From Allobosea sp. Leaf344 (GTDB taxonomy: Bacteria; Pseudomonadota; Alphaproteobacteria; Rhizobiales; Beijerinckiaceae), in contig NZ_LMRT01000013.1 in NCBI RefSeq assembly GCF_001426225.1, forward strand, positions 520,117-584,116: a stretch of DNA of 64,000 bases, read 5' to 3'. Below the pieces are notes generated by a model that saw only the letters and a program-made list of their open reading frames with translations, had not been told where the DNA came from and did not search any database. Each line of letters begins with the position of its first letter. Positions within the stretch are counted from its first letter, which is position 1. Shown piece after piece: positions 35,343 to 44,696 of the stretch. Made by a program: the position numbers and the translations under genes.

Positions 35343-36893
35343 TTGCAGACGTTGTTTGGCTTCGATCTCTCGACCGCCCAGAAGGTCATGGTGGCCTCGG
35401 TCGTCATCCTGGTGTTGCTCGTTCTGCTGGGCCTGTTCGTCCGCCAGATCCAGGGCGGCCGGCTGCGGATGAAGGGGCAAAGCGGCGGGCGCGCCCGCCA
35501 GCCGCGGCTCGGCATCGTCGACACCCATGATCTCGACCGGCAGCGCCAGCTCGTCCTGATCAGGCGGGACAATGTCGAGCATCTCATCATGATCGGCGGC
35601 GCCTCCGACGTGGTGGTGGAGACCAATATCGTCCGCGCCGGCCGCGCCCCCGCGCCCTTGCCCTTCGACCAGGCGCCGCCGATGGAGCGCCCGCCGGCCT
35701 ATGAGCCGGCGCCGGCCGAGCCTGCGCGTGCCGAGACCATCCGCACGGAGCCCGTCGCCCCGGATCTCCTGCCGACGCTGCCGACGCGCGCCGCGCCGCC
35801 GCCCGCGGCCGAGCCCCCGCCCGGTGCCGCGCCGCAGCCGAGCGCGCCGCGATCCGCCCCGCGCAATCCCGCTGCCGAGGTCGAGGCCGCGCTGGCGGTC
35901 GGAGCGGCTTTGGGCGCCGCGGCCGGGGTGACGGCGAAACCGGCGCAGCCCGCGCCGGAACCGGCGCCGAGCGTGTCGCCGCCGCCCTTCACGCGCGACC
36001 ATGCGCCCTCGCCGACGGCGAGCACGGTCGAGCTCGACGCCATGGCCCGCCAGCTCGAGGAGGCGTTGAAGCGGCCTTTCTCCGCCGTCCGTCCGGCCGG
36101 CTCGGCTCCGGCCCCCGCGGTCGAGCCCCAGGATCGCGCGCCGCCGCCGCCGAGCCGTGCGCCGGAGGTGCGCATGGAGCCGCGGACGCCGCCCGCCTTC
36201 CTGACCGAATCCCGGCGCGCGCCGGAGCCGGAGGACGAGCCGGAGCCGGAGCTCGATGCGCCGGCCGCCGAGCCCGCCATGGCGCCGCAGGCCGCCGCAC
36301 GGCCGGTGCCGACGCCGATCGATGTCGAGGCCGAGCTGGAATTCGCGCTCGGTCTCAAGCCCAAGCGCACCGATACGCCGGCGCCCGCGCAGCCGGCGCC
36401 CGCAGAAGCCGATGTGGAGCCGGGCGCGCCGCGGCCGGGCGCCCAGCCGGCGCCGCCGCCCGTGCCGGCCATCGGCCGGAGCGAGGGGCCCGCGCCCGCG
36501 GCTCCGGCTCCGGCTCCGGCGAACGGCAGGTCGGGCGCCGCGGCCGCGAGCGTCTTCGCTCCCGCAGCCGAGGCGTCTGTCGCCGAGGCGCCAGCCATGG
36601 CGGAGCGGCAGGCCTCCGGCACCGGCGCGCCGGCCTTCGTCCAGCCGGAGCCCGAGCCCGACTATGAGCCGGAGCCCGAGCCCGAACATGAGCCGGAGTC
36701 CGAGCCCGAAGCGCCCGAACCGGTGCTGTCGGAGGCGGATGAGGATGAGAGCCTGCCGCCCGCGACGAAGGCCGAGGAGCCGAAGGACGAGAAGGCGGAT
36801 GTCCAGCCTGCGGCGATCGATCCCTTCTCGGTGGATGCGATCGAGGCGGAATTCGCGCGGCTGCTCGGCCGCGATCCGAAGGCCAAGGGCTGA
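35343..36893 (+). CDS. fliO: FliO-like export-gate assembly protein with a very long acidic/Pro-rich tail
   Basis: 516 residues from a TTG codon preceded by GAGG at a suitable distance. A single membrane helix lies at about residues 15-34 (MVASVVILVLLVLLGLFV). A small basic domain follows (RLGIVDTHDLDRQRQLVLIR, then RRDNVEHLIMIGGASDVVVE), which is the FliO/MopB core. Residues about 100-516 are a low-complexity tail rich in Ala, Pro and Glu, with Glu-Pro repeats near residues 435-460 (EPEPEPEHEPESEPEA). Usual FliO proteins are 100-250 residues. fliP follows after 154 bases on the same strand. Confidence 0.8.
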   Translation: MQTLFGFDLSTAQKVMVASVVILVLLVLLGLFVRQIQGGRLRMKGQSGGRARQPRLGIVDTHDLDRQRQLVLIRRDNVEHLIMIGGASDVVVETNIVRAGRAPAPLPFDQAPPMERPPAYEPAPAEPARAETIRTEPVAPDLLPTLPTRAAPPPAAEPPPGAAPQPSAPRSAPRNPAAEVEAALAVGAALGAAAGVTAKPAQPAPEPAPSVSPPPFTRDHAPSPTASTVELDAMARQLEEALKRPFSAVRPAGSAPAPAVEPQDRAPPPPSRAPEVRMEPRTPPAFLTESRRAPEPEDEPEPELDAPAAEPAMAPQAAARPVPTPIDVEAELEFALGLKPKRTDTPAPAQPAPAEADVEPGAPRPGAQPAPPPVPAIGRSEGPAPAAPAPAPANGRSGAAAASVFAPAAEASVAEAPAMAERQASGTGAPAFVQPEPEPDYEPEPEPEHEPESEPEAPEPVLSEADEDESLPPATKAEEPKDEKADVQPAAIDPFSVDAIEAEFARLLGRDPKAKG

Positions 36894-37047
36894 GGCGGCG
36901 ACGCCGCACCGGCCGGGACCGGGTGCGGTCAACAGGAAAGTTCGGGGCCGCGCCCCGATGTCACGGCACGGGCCGTTGCCCCGCACCGGGGCGGGGCTCT
37001 AGCGTCTGACGGCCCGGTCGCCTGAGTCGGGCGCCGGTCCGAGAGAC

Positions 37048-37815
37048 GTGTCGCCGAACGAACCGAAATCCCCGAGCCGGCCCCTGCCGCTGAGCCTGTT
37101 CGCCGCCGCGGTCCTGCTCGTCGCTGGGCTGGCGGGGACCGCGGAGGCGCAGACGCTGTCGCTCGATCTGGGCCAGGGCGGTGGCGTGGCGGAACGGGCG
37201 CTGCAGCTGATCGCCGTGATCACGGTGCTCTCGCTGGCGCCGTCGATCCTGATCATGGTGACGTCCTTCACCCGGATCGTCGTGGTGCTGTCGCTGCTGC
37301 GCTCGGCGCTCGGCACGCAGACCGCTCCGCCCAACGCGGTCATCCTCGGTCTGGCGCTCTTCCTGACCGGCTTCGTGATGGCGCCGACCCTGCGCGAAGC
37401 CTATACCAATGCGGTCGAGCCGCTGGTCGCCGGGCAGATCCAGCCGCAGGAGGCGTATAATCGCGGGGTGGTGCCGTTCAAGACCTTCATGCTCAAGCAT
37501 GTCCGCGAGAAGGATCTGATGCTGTTCATGGAGATGTCGCGGGAGCCGCGCCCGCAGCGTCCGGAAGACATCCAGATCCAGGTGCTGGTGCCGGCCTTCA
37601 TGATTTCGGAGCTGCGCCGCGCCTTCGAGATCGGCTTCCTGCTGTTCGTGCCCTTCCTGATCATCGACCTCGTCGTCGCCTCGATCCTGATGTCGGTCGG
37701 CATGATGATGCTGCCCCCGGTCACGGTGGCGCTGCCGTTCAAGCTAATCTTCTTCGTGCTGGTCGATGGCTGGGGGCTGGTCGCGGGCTCGCTGGTCAAG
37801 AGTTACGGAAGCTAG
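37048..37815 (+). CDS. fliP: Flagellar export gate protein FliP
   Basis: A 255-residue protein from a GTG with GAGAGA before it. A cleavable signal peptide (to about residue 35, GTAEAQ) is followed by four membrane helices with family segments LAPSILIMVTSFTRIVVVLS, LRSALGTQTAPPNAVILGLA and the PFKLIFFVLVDGWGLVAGSL end. FliP is the pore-forming core of the export gate with FliQ and FliR. It is convergent with the large TPR-like gene. Confidence 0.97.
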   Translation: MSPNEPKSPSRPLPLSLFAAAVLLVAGLAGTAEAQTLSLDLGQGGGVAERALQLIAVITVLSLAPSILIMVTSFTRIVVVLSLLRSALGTQTAPPNAVILGLALFLTGFVMAPTLREAYTNAVEPLVAGQIQPQEAYNRGVVPFKTFMLKHVREKDLMLFMEMSREPRPQRPEDIQIQVLVPAFMISELRRAFEIGFLLFVPFLIIDLVVASILMSVGMMMLPPVTVALPFKLIFFVLVDGWGLVAGSLVKSYGS

Positions 37816-37896
37816 CGCAGCTCCGGCCAAAGCGCTGCTGCGACAAGGCCCTGCCGTCCTTGTCTCGACCGGTTTGCGAAGAGCGTCCGCGCTGTG

Positions 37897-40800
37897 TCAG
37901 CCGCGGGCGGCGGCGGCGGGGGCCGCGGCGTCGGTCCCGGTCGCGGGCGGCTGCTCCGGCTTCGGCCGCTGGCGCACGGAGGTGGAGTAATCGGGATAGC
38001 GCTCGCGATAGGCCTTCATGAAATCGGTGAAACTATCGGCCCCGGCGGCGCGGCGCGCCATTTCGCGGATATCGGCGGCGCTGGCGCGGCTCGAGCCGGT
38101 GATGAAGGCGAAGGTCCTGGCATCGCTGCTATGGGTCATCTTGCCCGCGAATTTGCTGCGCAGCCGGTCCAGCGACAGGGTCTCATCCGCCATCACATAG
38201 GAGATGGCGGTGCGCATCACCTCGGCGCGCTCGCCATCGGTCAGCGGCGCGTCGCCGCGCCAGCTCTCGCCGAGCAGCCGCTCATGCGCCTCGCCGGCGT
38301 CGCGCCAGCGGCGCCCCGTCCAGTAGATGTCGGCGCGCAGCCGGTCGATCTCCGGGCCCTTCTCGCCCTCCAGCATTTCCAGCGCCTGGTCGGTGCGCGA
38401 GAGATCCGACAGCGCCTTCGCCTCGAGCAGGAGCCGCGCCCGCTGCACATCGCTGGCGAGCTCCACGAGGCGGGTGCGGTTCAGATTCTGGATCGCCTCG
38501 GCCGGCTTGCCGTTCATCAGGTTGATCATGGCGAGCCGCGCCGCGACCGTGGAGCGGGCGGCGCCGCTCAGCCGCTTGTCGAGCTGGTAGAGCAGGATCT
38601 CGGAGGCCTGGTCGAGCAGATCGAGCTCGACCAGACGGTCGGCGAGCAGCCTGGTGATCTCGTCGCCGCGCCGTCCGACCGGCAAGAATTCCTTGAAATC
38701 ATAGAACAGGGCGAGGGCGTCGATCCGCGGCAGCGTCGAGGCCTTGTCGCCGCCGAACAGCTCGGCGAAGCGCTGGGCGGTCTCGTCATGCATGCGCCGC
38801 GTCAGCGGGTCGTTGGGGAAGACCTCATTGGCGCGCCGCGCGATCATGAAAGCGTCGCGCCAGCGCTGGCTGTCGGCGTAAAACCGGCTGAGCTCGGCCA
38901 GCGCCTCCATCTCGATCGGCCCGCCGCGCCAGATCATCGAGACCGTCTCGAGCCTGGCGATGGCCTCGTCCGGCGTGAAGTCGCTGCGTTTTTCGGCCTG
39001 GGCCAATTGCACGGCGCGCAGCTGCGCCTCGGCGGCGACGGGCCGGTCGGGAGAGTCGAACAGCGCCCTGTAGCCGTTCAGCGCGGCTTCCGGCCGGCCG
39101 CTGAGATCGTCCAGCATCGCGCGCAGCAGCGCCGTCTGCTGGTCCGGCGCGACGGCGGCGGGCAGGACGGTGAGCTTCTCGATCTCGCGTTCGGCGATGG
39201 TGACGTCCCGCATCGCCAGCGCCGCCCGGGCGAGAGCCGGGCGCAGCTCGGCCTGGAGCGCCGGCGGATACCGGTCGAGAAACGCCTCGCCGCGGCGGAA
39301 GCCGAGCAGCGCGGCGCCGTTGCGGCCGAGCCTCTGCTCGGCGAGCGCGCGCCAGAGCCCGGCCTCGGGATCCTGCTTGATCGGCGGCGCGTCGAAGGCC
39401 GCGAGCGCCTCCTGGTTGCGGTGGAGGCGCAGCGCGGCGAGGCCGGTCAGGAACAGCGCCTCGCGATGGCCGCGCATCGAGGGATCGTCCTTGAGCAGCG
39501 CGATCAGCGGGCCTTTCGCCTCCGGCATCAGGTCATTGGCGGCGTAGAAGCGGGCGAGCCCGAGGCGGGCCTCGGATTTGCGCCCGCGCGAGGCGTCGGC
39601 GACGTCCTGCATGATCTCGCGCGAGCGGCCGAGCACATCCTCCGTGCGCAGCGCCGCCCATTGCGCGGGGTCGATCAGCGGCGTGGCCGGCGCGGGACCC
39701 TTCTGCTCCTCGCTGCCCTTCTCGCCGAGCGGGTCGAGCGAGACGGTCAGCCCGTTGCCGCGGCTGATGCGCAGCTCGTCGGCGCCGGCATGGACCACGA
39801 CATCGTCGGCACGTGCGCCGACGGCGATGCCATGCGCCGTCTGCGGCAGGCCGAATTCGACATAGTGATAGGGCTTGGGCAGGTTGCGCACCGGCCCGGT
39901 CGCCGTGGCGATCGCCAGCGGCGTGCCGGAGAGGCCGGCATCCAGCCAGTGAACCCCCGTGAGGCCGGGCAGCGGGATCGACAGGATGGTCTGGCCGCGT
40001 TCGTCCAGCGCGCGGCGCGGGGCCACCGGCTCCGCCGCCTTGCCGGGTTGGTCGCCGAAGCGCAGGGACCAGCGGTTGCCGTCATCGACCAGCCGCATGA
40101 TCTGCTGGCTCTTCAGCGACAGGCGCAGCAGCGTCAGGCGGCCCTCGCGCGTCACGGCGGTGCTCTCGACGAGCTCCGGCAGCACGGCCTTCAGATCCTC
40201 GGGATCGATCGTGTCACGCGTGTCGAAGGCCAAGGTCAGGACACCGGCCTCGATGAAGGCGGCGGCGCCGGTGGGGCGCGGGAAGCGGAAATCGATGCGC
40301 GGCCCGGGCGCCGCCGAGGAGGCCTCGATCCTCACGGGCTGCGGCGCCGGATCGACCGTCGCCGCCGGCGCCACGACCGGAGCCGGTGCGGGGGCGGGGG
40401 TGGGCGCCGCGACAGCTTGCTGGGGCTTCGCCACCGGCGCGGCGGGCGGGGCGGCCTGAAGTTGTGCCGGAGGCTGGGGCGCAGGCTCCGGCGGGGCGGC
40501 GGCGGCCTTCGCCTCCAGCGCCGCGAGCGTCAGCGCGTCCGGGCTCGGCGGGTGCAGGAGATCGACGATCAGCCCGTCCTCGTCGCGGAAACTGCGGATC
40601 TGGCGCTGTTTCGGGACGGTCAGGGTGAGGCGCGTGGCGGTGTCGGTGGTCTCGTGACCGACGAGGGACAAATCCGACGGCAGCCCCGTGCGGATCTTCG
40701 CCGGGTCGACCGGCATCGGCTTGTCGAAGGTCAGGGTCAGCCTGCCATCCGCCAGCTCCGGCTTGACGGCGGCGTCCTCCACCGTGCCGAAGGTCAGGCG

Positions 40801-41349
40801 CTCGAGCGTCGGCAGCACGGCGCCCCTCACGGTCAGCTGCCGCGGCTGCGGCGCCGGGCGACGCGATTCCCGGGCCCGCGCCTCCGCCAGCCGCAGCCGC
40901 TCGGCCATCTCGGCCAGAACCTCGGGCGGCGGCCCGGGAAGCACGCCGGTCCAATTGACCGGCAGGAGATCGATGAAGGCCTTGTCCCCCGCCTCGATCA
41001 GATTGGCGCGGAAGGGCCTGGTCAGGGCGAAGCGCAGCCCACGGCGATCGGGATCCAGCCGCGTGACCGTGAGATAGCCCGGCAGCTCGTCGGCGATTTT
41101 CGCGACATCGACGGTGACCGGCTCCGAGAAGGCGACGATCAGCACGCTGTTGGAGACGCGCACCCGGGTGGTCGTGGGGCCGTCGAAGCTGATGGCGAGC
41201 CGGCCGAAACCCTGCTGCATCGGCTGCCCCTGCAGGGTCGCGCCGGCAGCCAGAGCCGGAGCCTGCAGCTGCGCCCCCAGCGCCAGCGCCGAGAGGCCGA
41301 TACCGAGGAGAAGGGAACGCGGGACACGCAAACCGGCAAACTCACGCAA
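37897..41349 (-). CDS. 1150-residue exported protein with three AMIN-like repeats and a TPR-like C-terminal half
   Basis: About 1150 residues, probably from a TTG at 41349; no ATG occurs before residue 44. An N-terminal signal sequence (LLLGIGLSALALGAQLQAPA, cleavage near LAAG) points to export. Three similar beta-type units follow, at about residues 47-130, 172-267 and 340-435, each of the form L-x-F-x-x-P-x-x-V/I-D-x-x-K-I-x-x-x-L-P, with D-G-L-x-V-D-L-L-like ends. They resemble AMIN-type peptidoglycan-binding domains. A Pro/Ala-rich linker lies near 268-335. The C-terminal half (about 560-1140) is helical and TPR-like. It is the last gene of fliL-fliM-DUF6468-motE-like. A periplasmic motor or ring accessory role is inferred from context. 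Confidence 0.72.
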   Translation of the reverse strand: MREFAGLRVPRSLLLGIGLSALALGAQLQAPALAAGATLQGQPMQQGFGRLAISFDGPTTTRVRVSNSVLIVAFSEPVTVDVAKIADELPGYLTVTRLDPDRRGLRFALTRPFRANLIEAGDKAFIDLLPVNWTGVLPGPPPEVLAEMAERLRLAEARARESRRPAPQPRQLTVRGAVLPTLERLTFGTVEDAAVKPELADGRLTLTFDKPMPVDPAKIRTGLPSDLSLVGHETTDTATRLTLTVPKQRQIRSFRDEDGLIVDLLHPPSPDALTLAALEAKAAAAPPEPAPQPPAQLQAAPPAAPVAKPQQAVAAPTPAPAPAPVVAPAATVDPAPQPVRIEASSAAPGPRIDFRFPRPTGAAAFIEAGVLTLAFDTRDTIDPEDLKAVLPELVESTAVTREGRLTLLRLSLKSQQIMRLVDDGNRWSLRFGDQPGKAAEPVAPRRALDERGQTILSIPLPGLTGVHWLDAGLSGTPLAIATATGPVRNLPKPYHYVEFGLPQTAHGIAVGARADDVVVHAGADELRISRGNGLTVSLDPLGEKGSEEQKGPAPATPLIDPAQWAALRTEDVLGRSREIMQDVADASRGRKSEARLGLARFYAANDLMPEAKGPLIALLKDDPSMRGHREALFLTGLAALRLHRNQEALAAFDAPPIKQDPEAGLWRALAEQRLGRNGAALLGFRRGEAFLDRYPPALQAELRPALARAALAMRDVTIAEREIEKLTVLPAAVAPDQQTALLRAMLDDLSGRPEAALNGYRALFDSPDRPVAAEAQLRAVQLAQAEKRSDFTPDEAIARLETVSMIWRGGPIEMEALAELSRFYADSQRWRDAFMIARRANEVFPNDPLTRRMHDETAQRFAELFGGDKASTLPRIDALALFYDFKEFLPVGRRGDEITRLLADRLVELDLLDQASEILLYQLDKRLSGAARSTVAARLAMINLMNGKPAEAIQNLNRTRLVELASDVQRARLLLEAKALSDLSRTDQALEMLEGEKGPEIDRLRADIYWTGRRWRDAGEAHERLLGESWRGDAPLTDGERAEVMRTAISYVMADETLSLDRLRSKFAGKMTHSSDARTFAFITGSSRASAADIREMARRAAGADSFTDFMKAYRERYPDYSTSVRQRPKPEQPPATGTDAAAPAAAARG

Positions 41350-41432
41350 CGCAGCCTGGGCGACTGCGCCACCGGAAGGTCAGCGCAGGCCGAGACGCAG
41401 CCTAGCGCGGCAAGGATAATGCCGGGTTAAGG

Positions 41433-42245
41433 TCAGCGGCGTCGGGGCGGGGCGATGGCGGGGAGTTCGTTTCCGCCGGGGCTCGCCAGCTCGGTCACCA
41501 CGCGCTCGACGCTGGCGGCGCGCCCGCTGCCGGCGAGCGCCACGGTCAATTTCTCGGCCCGCTCCGGCGCCATCGCCGCCAGGACCTCCGACATCTTGCG
41601 CGGGTTCATCTGCTGGACCACCGGGACGAGGACGTCGAGCCCCAGCCGGTCGAAGACGCGCGCGGCGTCCTTGGGCTTCATCGCCTCATACATGATGACG
41701 AGGTTCTTGATCGCCTTGGCCTCTTCCTCGCTGCCCTTGCCGCGCGGCCCCTCGACCTTGTCTTCCATCGCCTTCAATTCGTCGACGCGGCCGTCGAGCT
41801 TCTTTTCGGCGGTGCCGAGCAGGCGCTCGCGCATTTCGAGCTCTCGCATCCGCGCCTCGATCTCGTCGCGGCGGGCGGAGAGCTTCTCGAGCACGGCGCG
41901 CTCGGCCGGCGACATCGGCTGCGCGGTGCCGTTGGCGAGGCCGGATTTGTCCTGCGGGTGGGGCGGGGCCGCTTCGGCCTTGGGCTTGTCCTTGCCCTCG
42001 GGCTTGTCCACCGAGCCGGTGGTCTCGGGATCGCGCAGCACGAGGTCGGGCAGGGGGGAGGCGCTGGCGACGGTCCGGGGCGCGGCCTGGAGCTCCGGCC
42101 TGGCGGGGGCCGAGATCGGGAAGGCGACGTCGCTGGCCGGGACCTTGCCGGGGTGAGGCTCCGCCGTCCACGCCATCAGCCGCAGCGCCAGCAGAGCCAT
42201 GGCGCCGAGGATGACTGCGGGGATGAGGCGGGGCCTCTCGATCAT
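41433..42245 (-). CDS. MotE-like flagellar protein (MgtE N-domain family)
   Basis: 270 residues from the ATG at 42245 (MIERPRLIPAVILGAMALLA). A single N-terminal membrane helix is followed by a coiled coil (residues about 115-190, ERAVLEKLSARRDEIEARMR onward) and an MgtE-N/MotE-like helical domain (MYEAMKPKDAARVFDRLGLD, then QQMNPRKMSEVLAAMAPERA). In Sinorhizobium, MotE is a periplasmic chaperone of the motor protein MotC. Its ATG overlaps the stop of the DUF6468 gene (ATGA), so translation is coupled. The 1150-residue gene follows. Confidence 0.82.
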   Translation of the reverse strand: MIERPRLIPAVILGAMALLALRLMAWTAEPHPGKVPASDVAFPISAPARPELQAAPRTVASASPLPDLVLRDPETTGSVDKPEGKDKPKAEAAPPHPQDKSGLANGTAQPMSPAERAVLEKLSARRDEIEARMRELEMRERLLGTAEKKLDGRVDELKAMEDKVEGPRGKGSEEEAKAIKNLVIMYEAMKPKDAARVFDRLGLDVLVPVVQQMNPRKMSEVLAAMAPERAEKLTVALAGSGRAASVERVVTELASPGGNELPAIAPPRRR

Positions 42246-42694
42246 GCGGCCTGCCCGTCGAGGCGGCGGGCCGCGCGCTGGCGGATGGCGGCGGCGGCCT
42301 CGGCCGCATTGGCCAGACGCGAGATCGGCGCCGGAGCAGGGGCGGCCGGCTCCGCGGCTTTGGGAGCGACTAGCGAGGCGGCGCTGACGATCTGGGTGAT
42401 GCGGTCCATGACCGCCTGCCCGGCCTCGACCTGCGCCGCGAGATCGGCGGCGTAGCGCTCGGCGGTGCGCAGGCGGTCGGCGAGGGTGCGGTCGCAATCA
42501 TGCAGCGTCGACTTCAGCCCGGCGATGGCGCGCTCGGCGGTGTCGGTCGCGGCGATCAAGGCGCCGATCGTCTGCCGCATGGCCCCCTCATCCGCCTTCA
42601 GGCGCTCGATTCGCTTCGACAGGACGTAGCAGGTCACGATCGTCGCGACGAGGAGGGAGGCGACCAGGGCATCGGCGAACAGAGTGAGGGTCAT
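42242..42694 (-). CDS. DUF6468-type flagellar-locus membrane protein
   Basis: 150 residues from the ATG at 42694 (MTLTLFADALVASLLVATIV). One N-terminal membrane helix is followed by a coiled coil (residues about 22-105, e.g. LSKRIERLKADEGAMRQTIG). The C-terminal 45 residues are Ala/Pro-rich. This is the position and shape of the DUF6468 family found between fliM and motE-like genes in Hyphomicrobiales and Caulobacterales. Function unknown. The gene starts 20 bases after fliM and ends in an ATGA overlap with the next gene. Confidence 0.68.
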   Translation of the reverse strand: MTLTLFADALVASLLVATIVTCYVLSKRIERLKADEGAMRQTIGALIAATDTAERAIAGLKSTLHDCDRTLADRLRTAERYAADLAAQVEAGQAVMDRITQIVSAASLVAPKAAEPAAPAPAPISRLANAAEAAAAIRQRAARRLDGQAA

Positions 42695-42713
42695 GGGATG
42701 GGCTCGATCCGGT

Positions 42714-43847
42714 CTAGATGGGGCTGCCGAGATGGCTGGTGGCGCTGTCGAAGGCGGCGATGGTGGTCTTGGAGCGCCGCAGCGGGCTGACGACCTGCAC
42801 CGCGATCTTGCCGTCGACCCGGCCGATGCGGCCGTCGCTGACCATGAAGTCGCCGCAGCGAAGCGCGACGGTGGTGTCGGGGCGGGCATCGAACATCAGC
42901 GTGTCGCCGATTTCGAGCTTCATCACCCGCTTCAGCGGCATCTGCGTCTCATGCAGCACGCAGGTCACGTTGACGTCGGTCTGCCAGACTTCGGTGGCGA
43001 GGTGGTTCTCCCAGATCGGGTCGCGCCCCAGCTTCTCGCCCATGAAGCTTTCGAGCAGAAGCTCGCGAATGGGCTCGATCGTCGCATAGGGCAGCAGCAG
43101 ATGCACCGCGCCGCCGCGCCCTTCCATGTCGAAGCGCAGCTCGACCCTGATGGCGGCATTGGCCGGGCGGGAGATCGAGACGAAGCGCGGGTTCGATTCG
43201 ATGCGGTCGACCGTGAAGGTCACCGGCGAGAGCGGCTGGAAGGCCGCCTCGGCATCGCTCAGGATCAGCGCGATCACGCGCTTCAGCAGATTGATCTCGA
43301 TCGAGGTGAAGGGGCGGCCGTCGATGCGCGGGGCGGGCTGGCCGCGCTTGCCGCCGAACATCGTGTCCAGCACCGAATAGATCAGCGAGGATTCGATGGT
43401 GATGAGGCCGAAATTATCCCATTCCTCGGCCTTGAACACCGAGAGCATCGAGGGCAGCGAGATCGAGTTGATGTAGTCGCCGAAGCGCACCGAGCGGATG
43501 CTTTCGAGCGAGACCTCGACATTGTCGGTGAAGAAATTGCGCAGGCTGGTCGAGAGCAGCCGCACCATGCGCTCGAAGATGATCTCGAGCATCGGCAGCC
43601 GCTCATAGGCGACCGATCCGGAATCGACGATGGCCTGGATGCCGTTGCGGGCGTCCTTGTCCTCGCCGGTGGAGAAACCGAGCATCGTGTCGATTTCTTC
43701 CTGCGACATCAGGCGGTCGGTACCGCCTTCCTGTTCGCCGTCTTCGTCCACGATGTCCGGCATTGCCGCCCATTCGGCCGCCATCCCCTCGGGGGTCAGC
43801 GGCTCGTCCTTGGGCTTGCCGGTCTTGTCGAGATCGTCGCTGCTCAT
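42714..43847 (-). CDS. fliM: Flagellar motor switch protein FliM
   Basis: A 377-residue C-ring protein. The conserved CheY-binding segment LMSQEEIDTMLGF lies at residues 46-58, not at the extreme N-terminus, because of a 45-residue acidic extension with an EWAAMPD motif. The middle domain includes FGDYINSISLPSMLSVFKAE and the SPOA C-terminal part LKRVMKLEIGDTLMFDARPD. FliM transmits chemotaxis signals to motor rotation. It lies 53 bases after fliL. No fliG or fliN is in the window. Confidence 0.97.
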   Translation of the reverse strand: MSSDDLDKTGKPKDEPLTPEGMAAEWAAMPDIVDEDGEQEGGTDRLMSQEEIDTMLGFSTGEDKDARNGIQAIVDSGSVAYERLPMLEIIFERMVRLLSTSLRNFFTDNVEVSLESIRSVRFGDYINSISLPSMLSVFKAEEWDNFGLITIESSLIYSVLDTMFGGKRGQPAPRIDGRPFTSIEINLLKRVIALILSDAEAAFQPLSPVTFTVDRIESNPRFVSISRPANAAIRVELRFDMEGRGGAVHLLLPYATIEPIRELLLESFMGEKLGRDPIWENHLATEVWQTDVNVTCVLHETQMPLKRVMKLEIGDTLMFDARPDTTVALRCGDFMVSDGRIGRVDGKIAVQVVSPLRRSKTTIAAFDSATSHLGSPI

Positions 43848-43900
43848 GATGCCATCTTGCTATCGTCGGAAGGGAGAGATGCGCCGTGGGGTTCCTTGCC

Positions 43901-44413
<513 letters not shown>

Positions 44414-44478
44414 CGCACTCGCCTTCGCGGGCGGCCGCATCATCGGGCTGCCCTTGCGGTCACCCTGCGCAATCACGG

Positions 44479-44493
44479 TTAACGTCCCGTTAA
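44479..44493 (-). promoter_or_regulatory. CtrA box upstream of fliL
   Basis: TTAA-N7-TTAA (TTAACG-GGACG-TTAACC on the minus strand), reading toward fliL about 65 bases from the start. It directly adjoins the palindrome at 44495. Confidence 0.7.
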
Positions 44494-44494
44494 A

Positions 44495-44513
44495 CCCGGC
44501 AATTCCTGCCGGG
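44495..44513. promoter_or_regulatory. Palindrome CCCGGCA-N5-TGCCGGG between fliL and flgF
   Basis: A perfect copy with centre ATTCC, about 110 bases upstream of the flgF sigma-54 promoter and next to the fliL CtrA box. It is placed to activate flgF and modulate fliL. Confidence 0.72.
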
Positions 44514-44611
44514 TCATTCGTGCCGGGAGGACGGCCGCTGCCGGTCTGGGCGCGAGCCTCGATTTTGGCATTTTCCGAACTGCCTCAAAGACTTGTCCGG
44601 CTTTAACCATG

Positions 44612-44627
44612 TTGGCACGGCGCTTGC
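44612..44627 (+). promoter_or_regulatory. Sigma-54 promoter of the flgF-flgG-flgA-flgH operon
   Basis: TTGGCACG-GCGC-TTGC, a perfect -24/-12 element with GG-N10-GC spacing, 70 bases upstream of flgF. Confidence 0.85.
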
Positions 44628-44696
44628 GGAGCAGCGGGGGCAACCACTGCGCTGGGGAGCGTCGAAGCGGTTGCGGGACAATTCGGGAGACCAGCC

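Noticed and set aside
37894..41430. 1178-codon plus-strand open frame opposite the TPR-like gene
   Set aside because: The minus-strand frame has a signal peptide, repeats and operon context; the plus frame has only Arg/Gly/Asp-rich shadow sequence.
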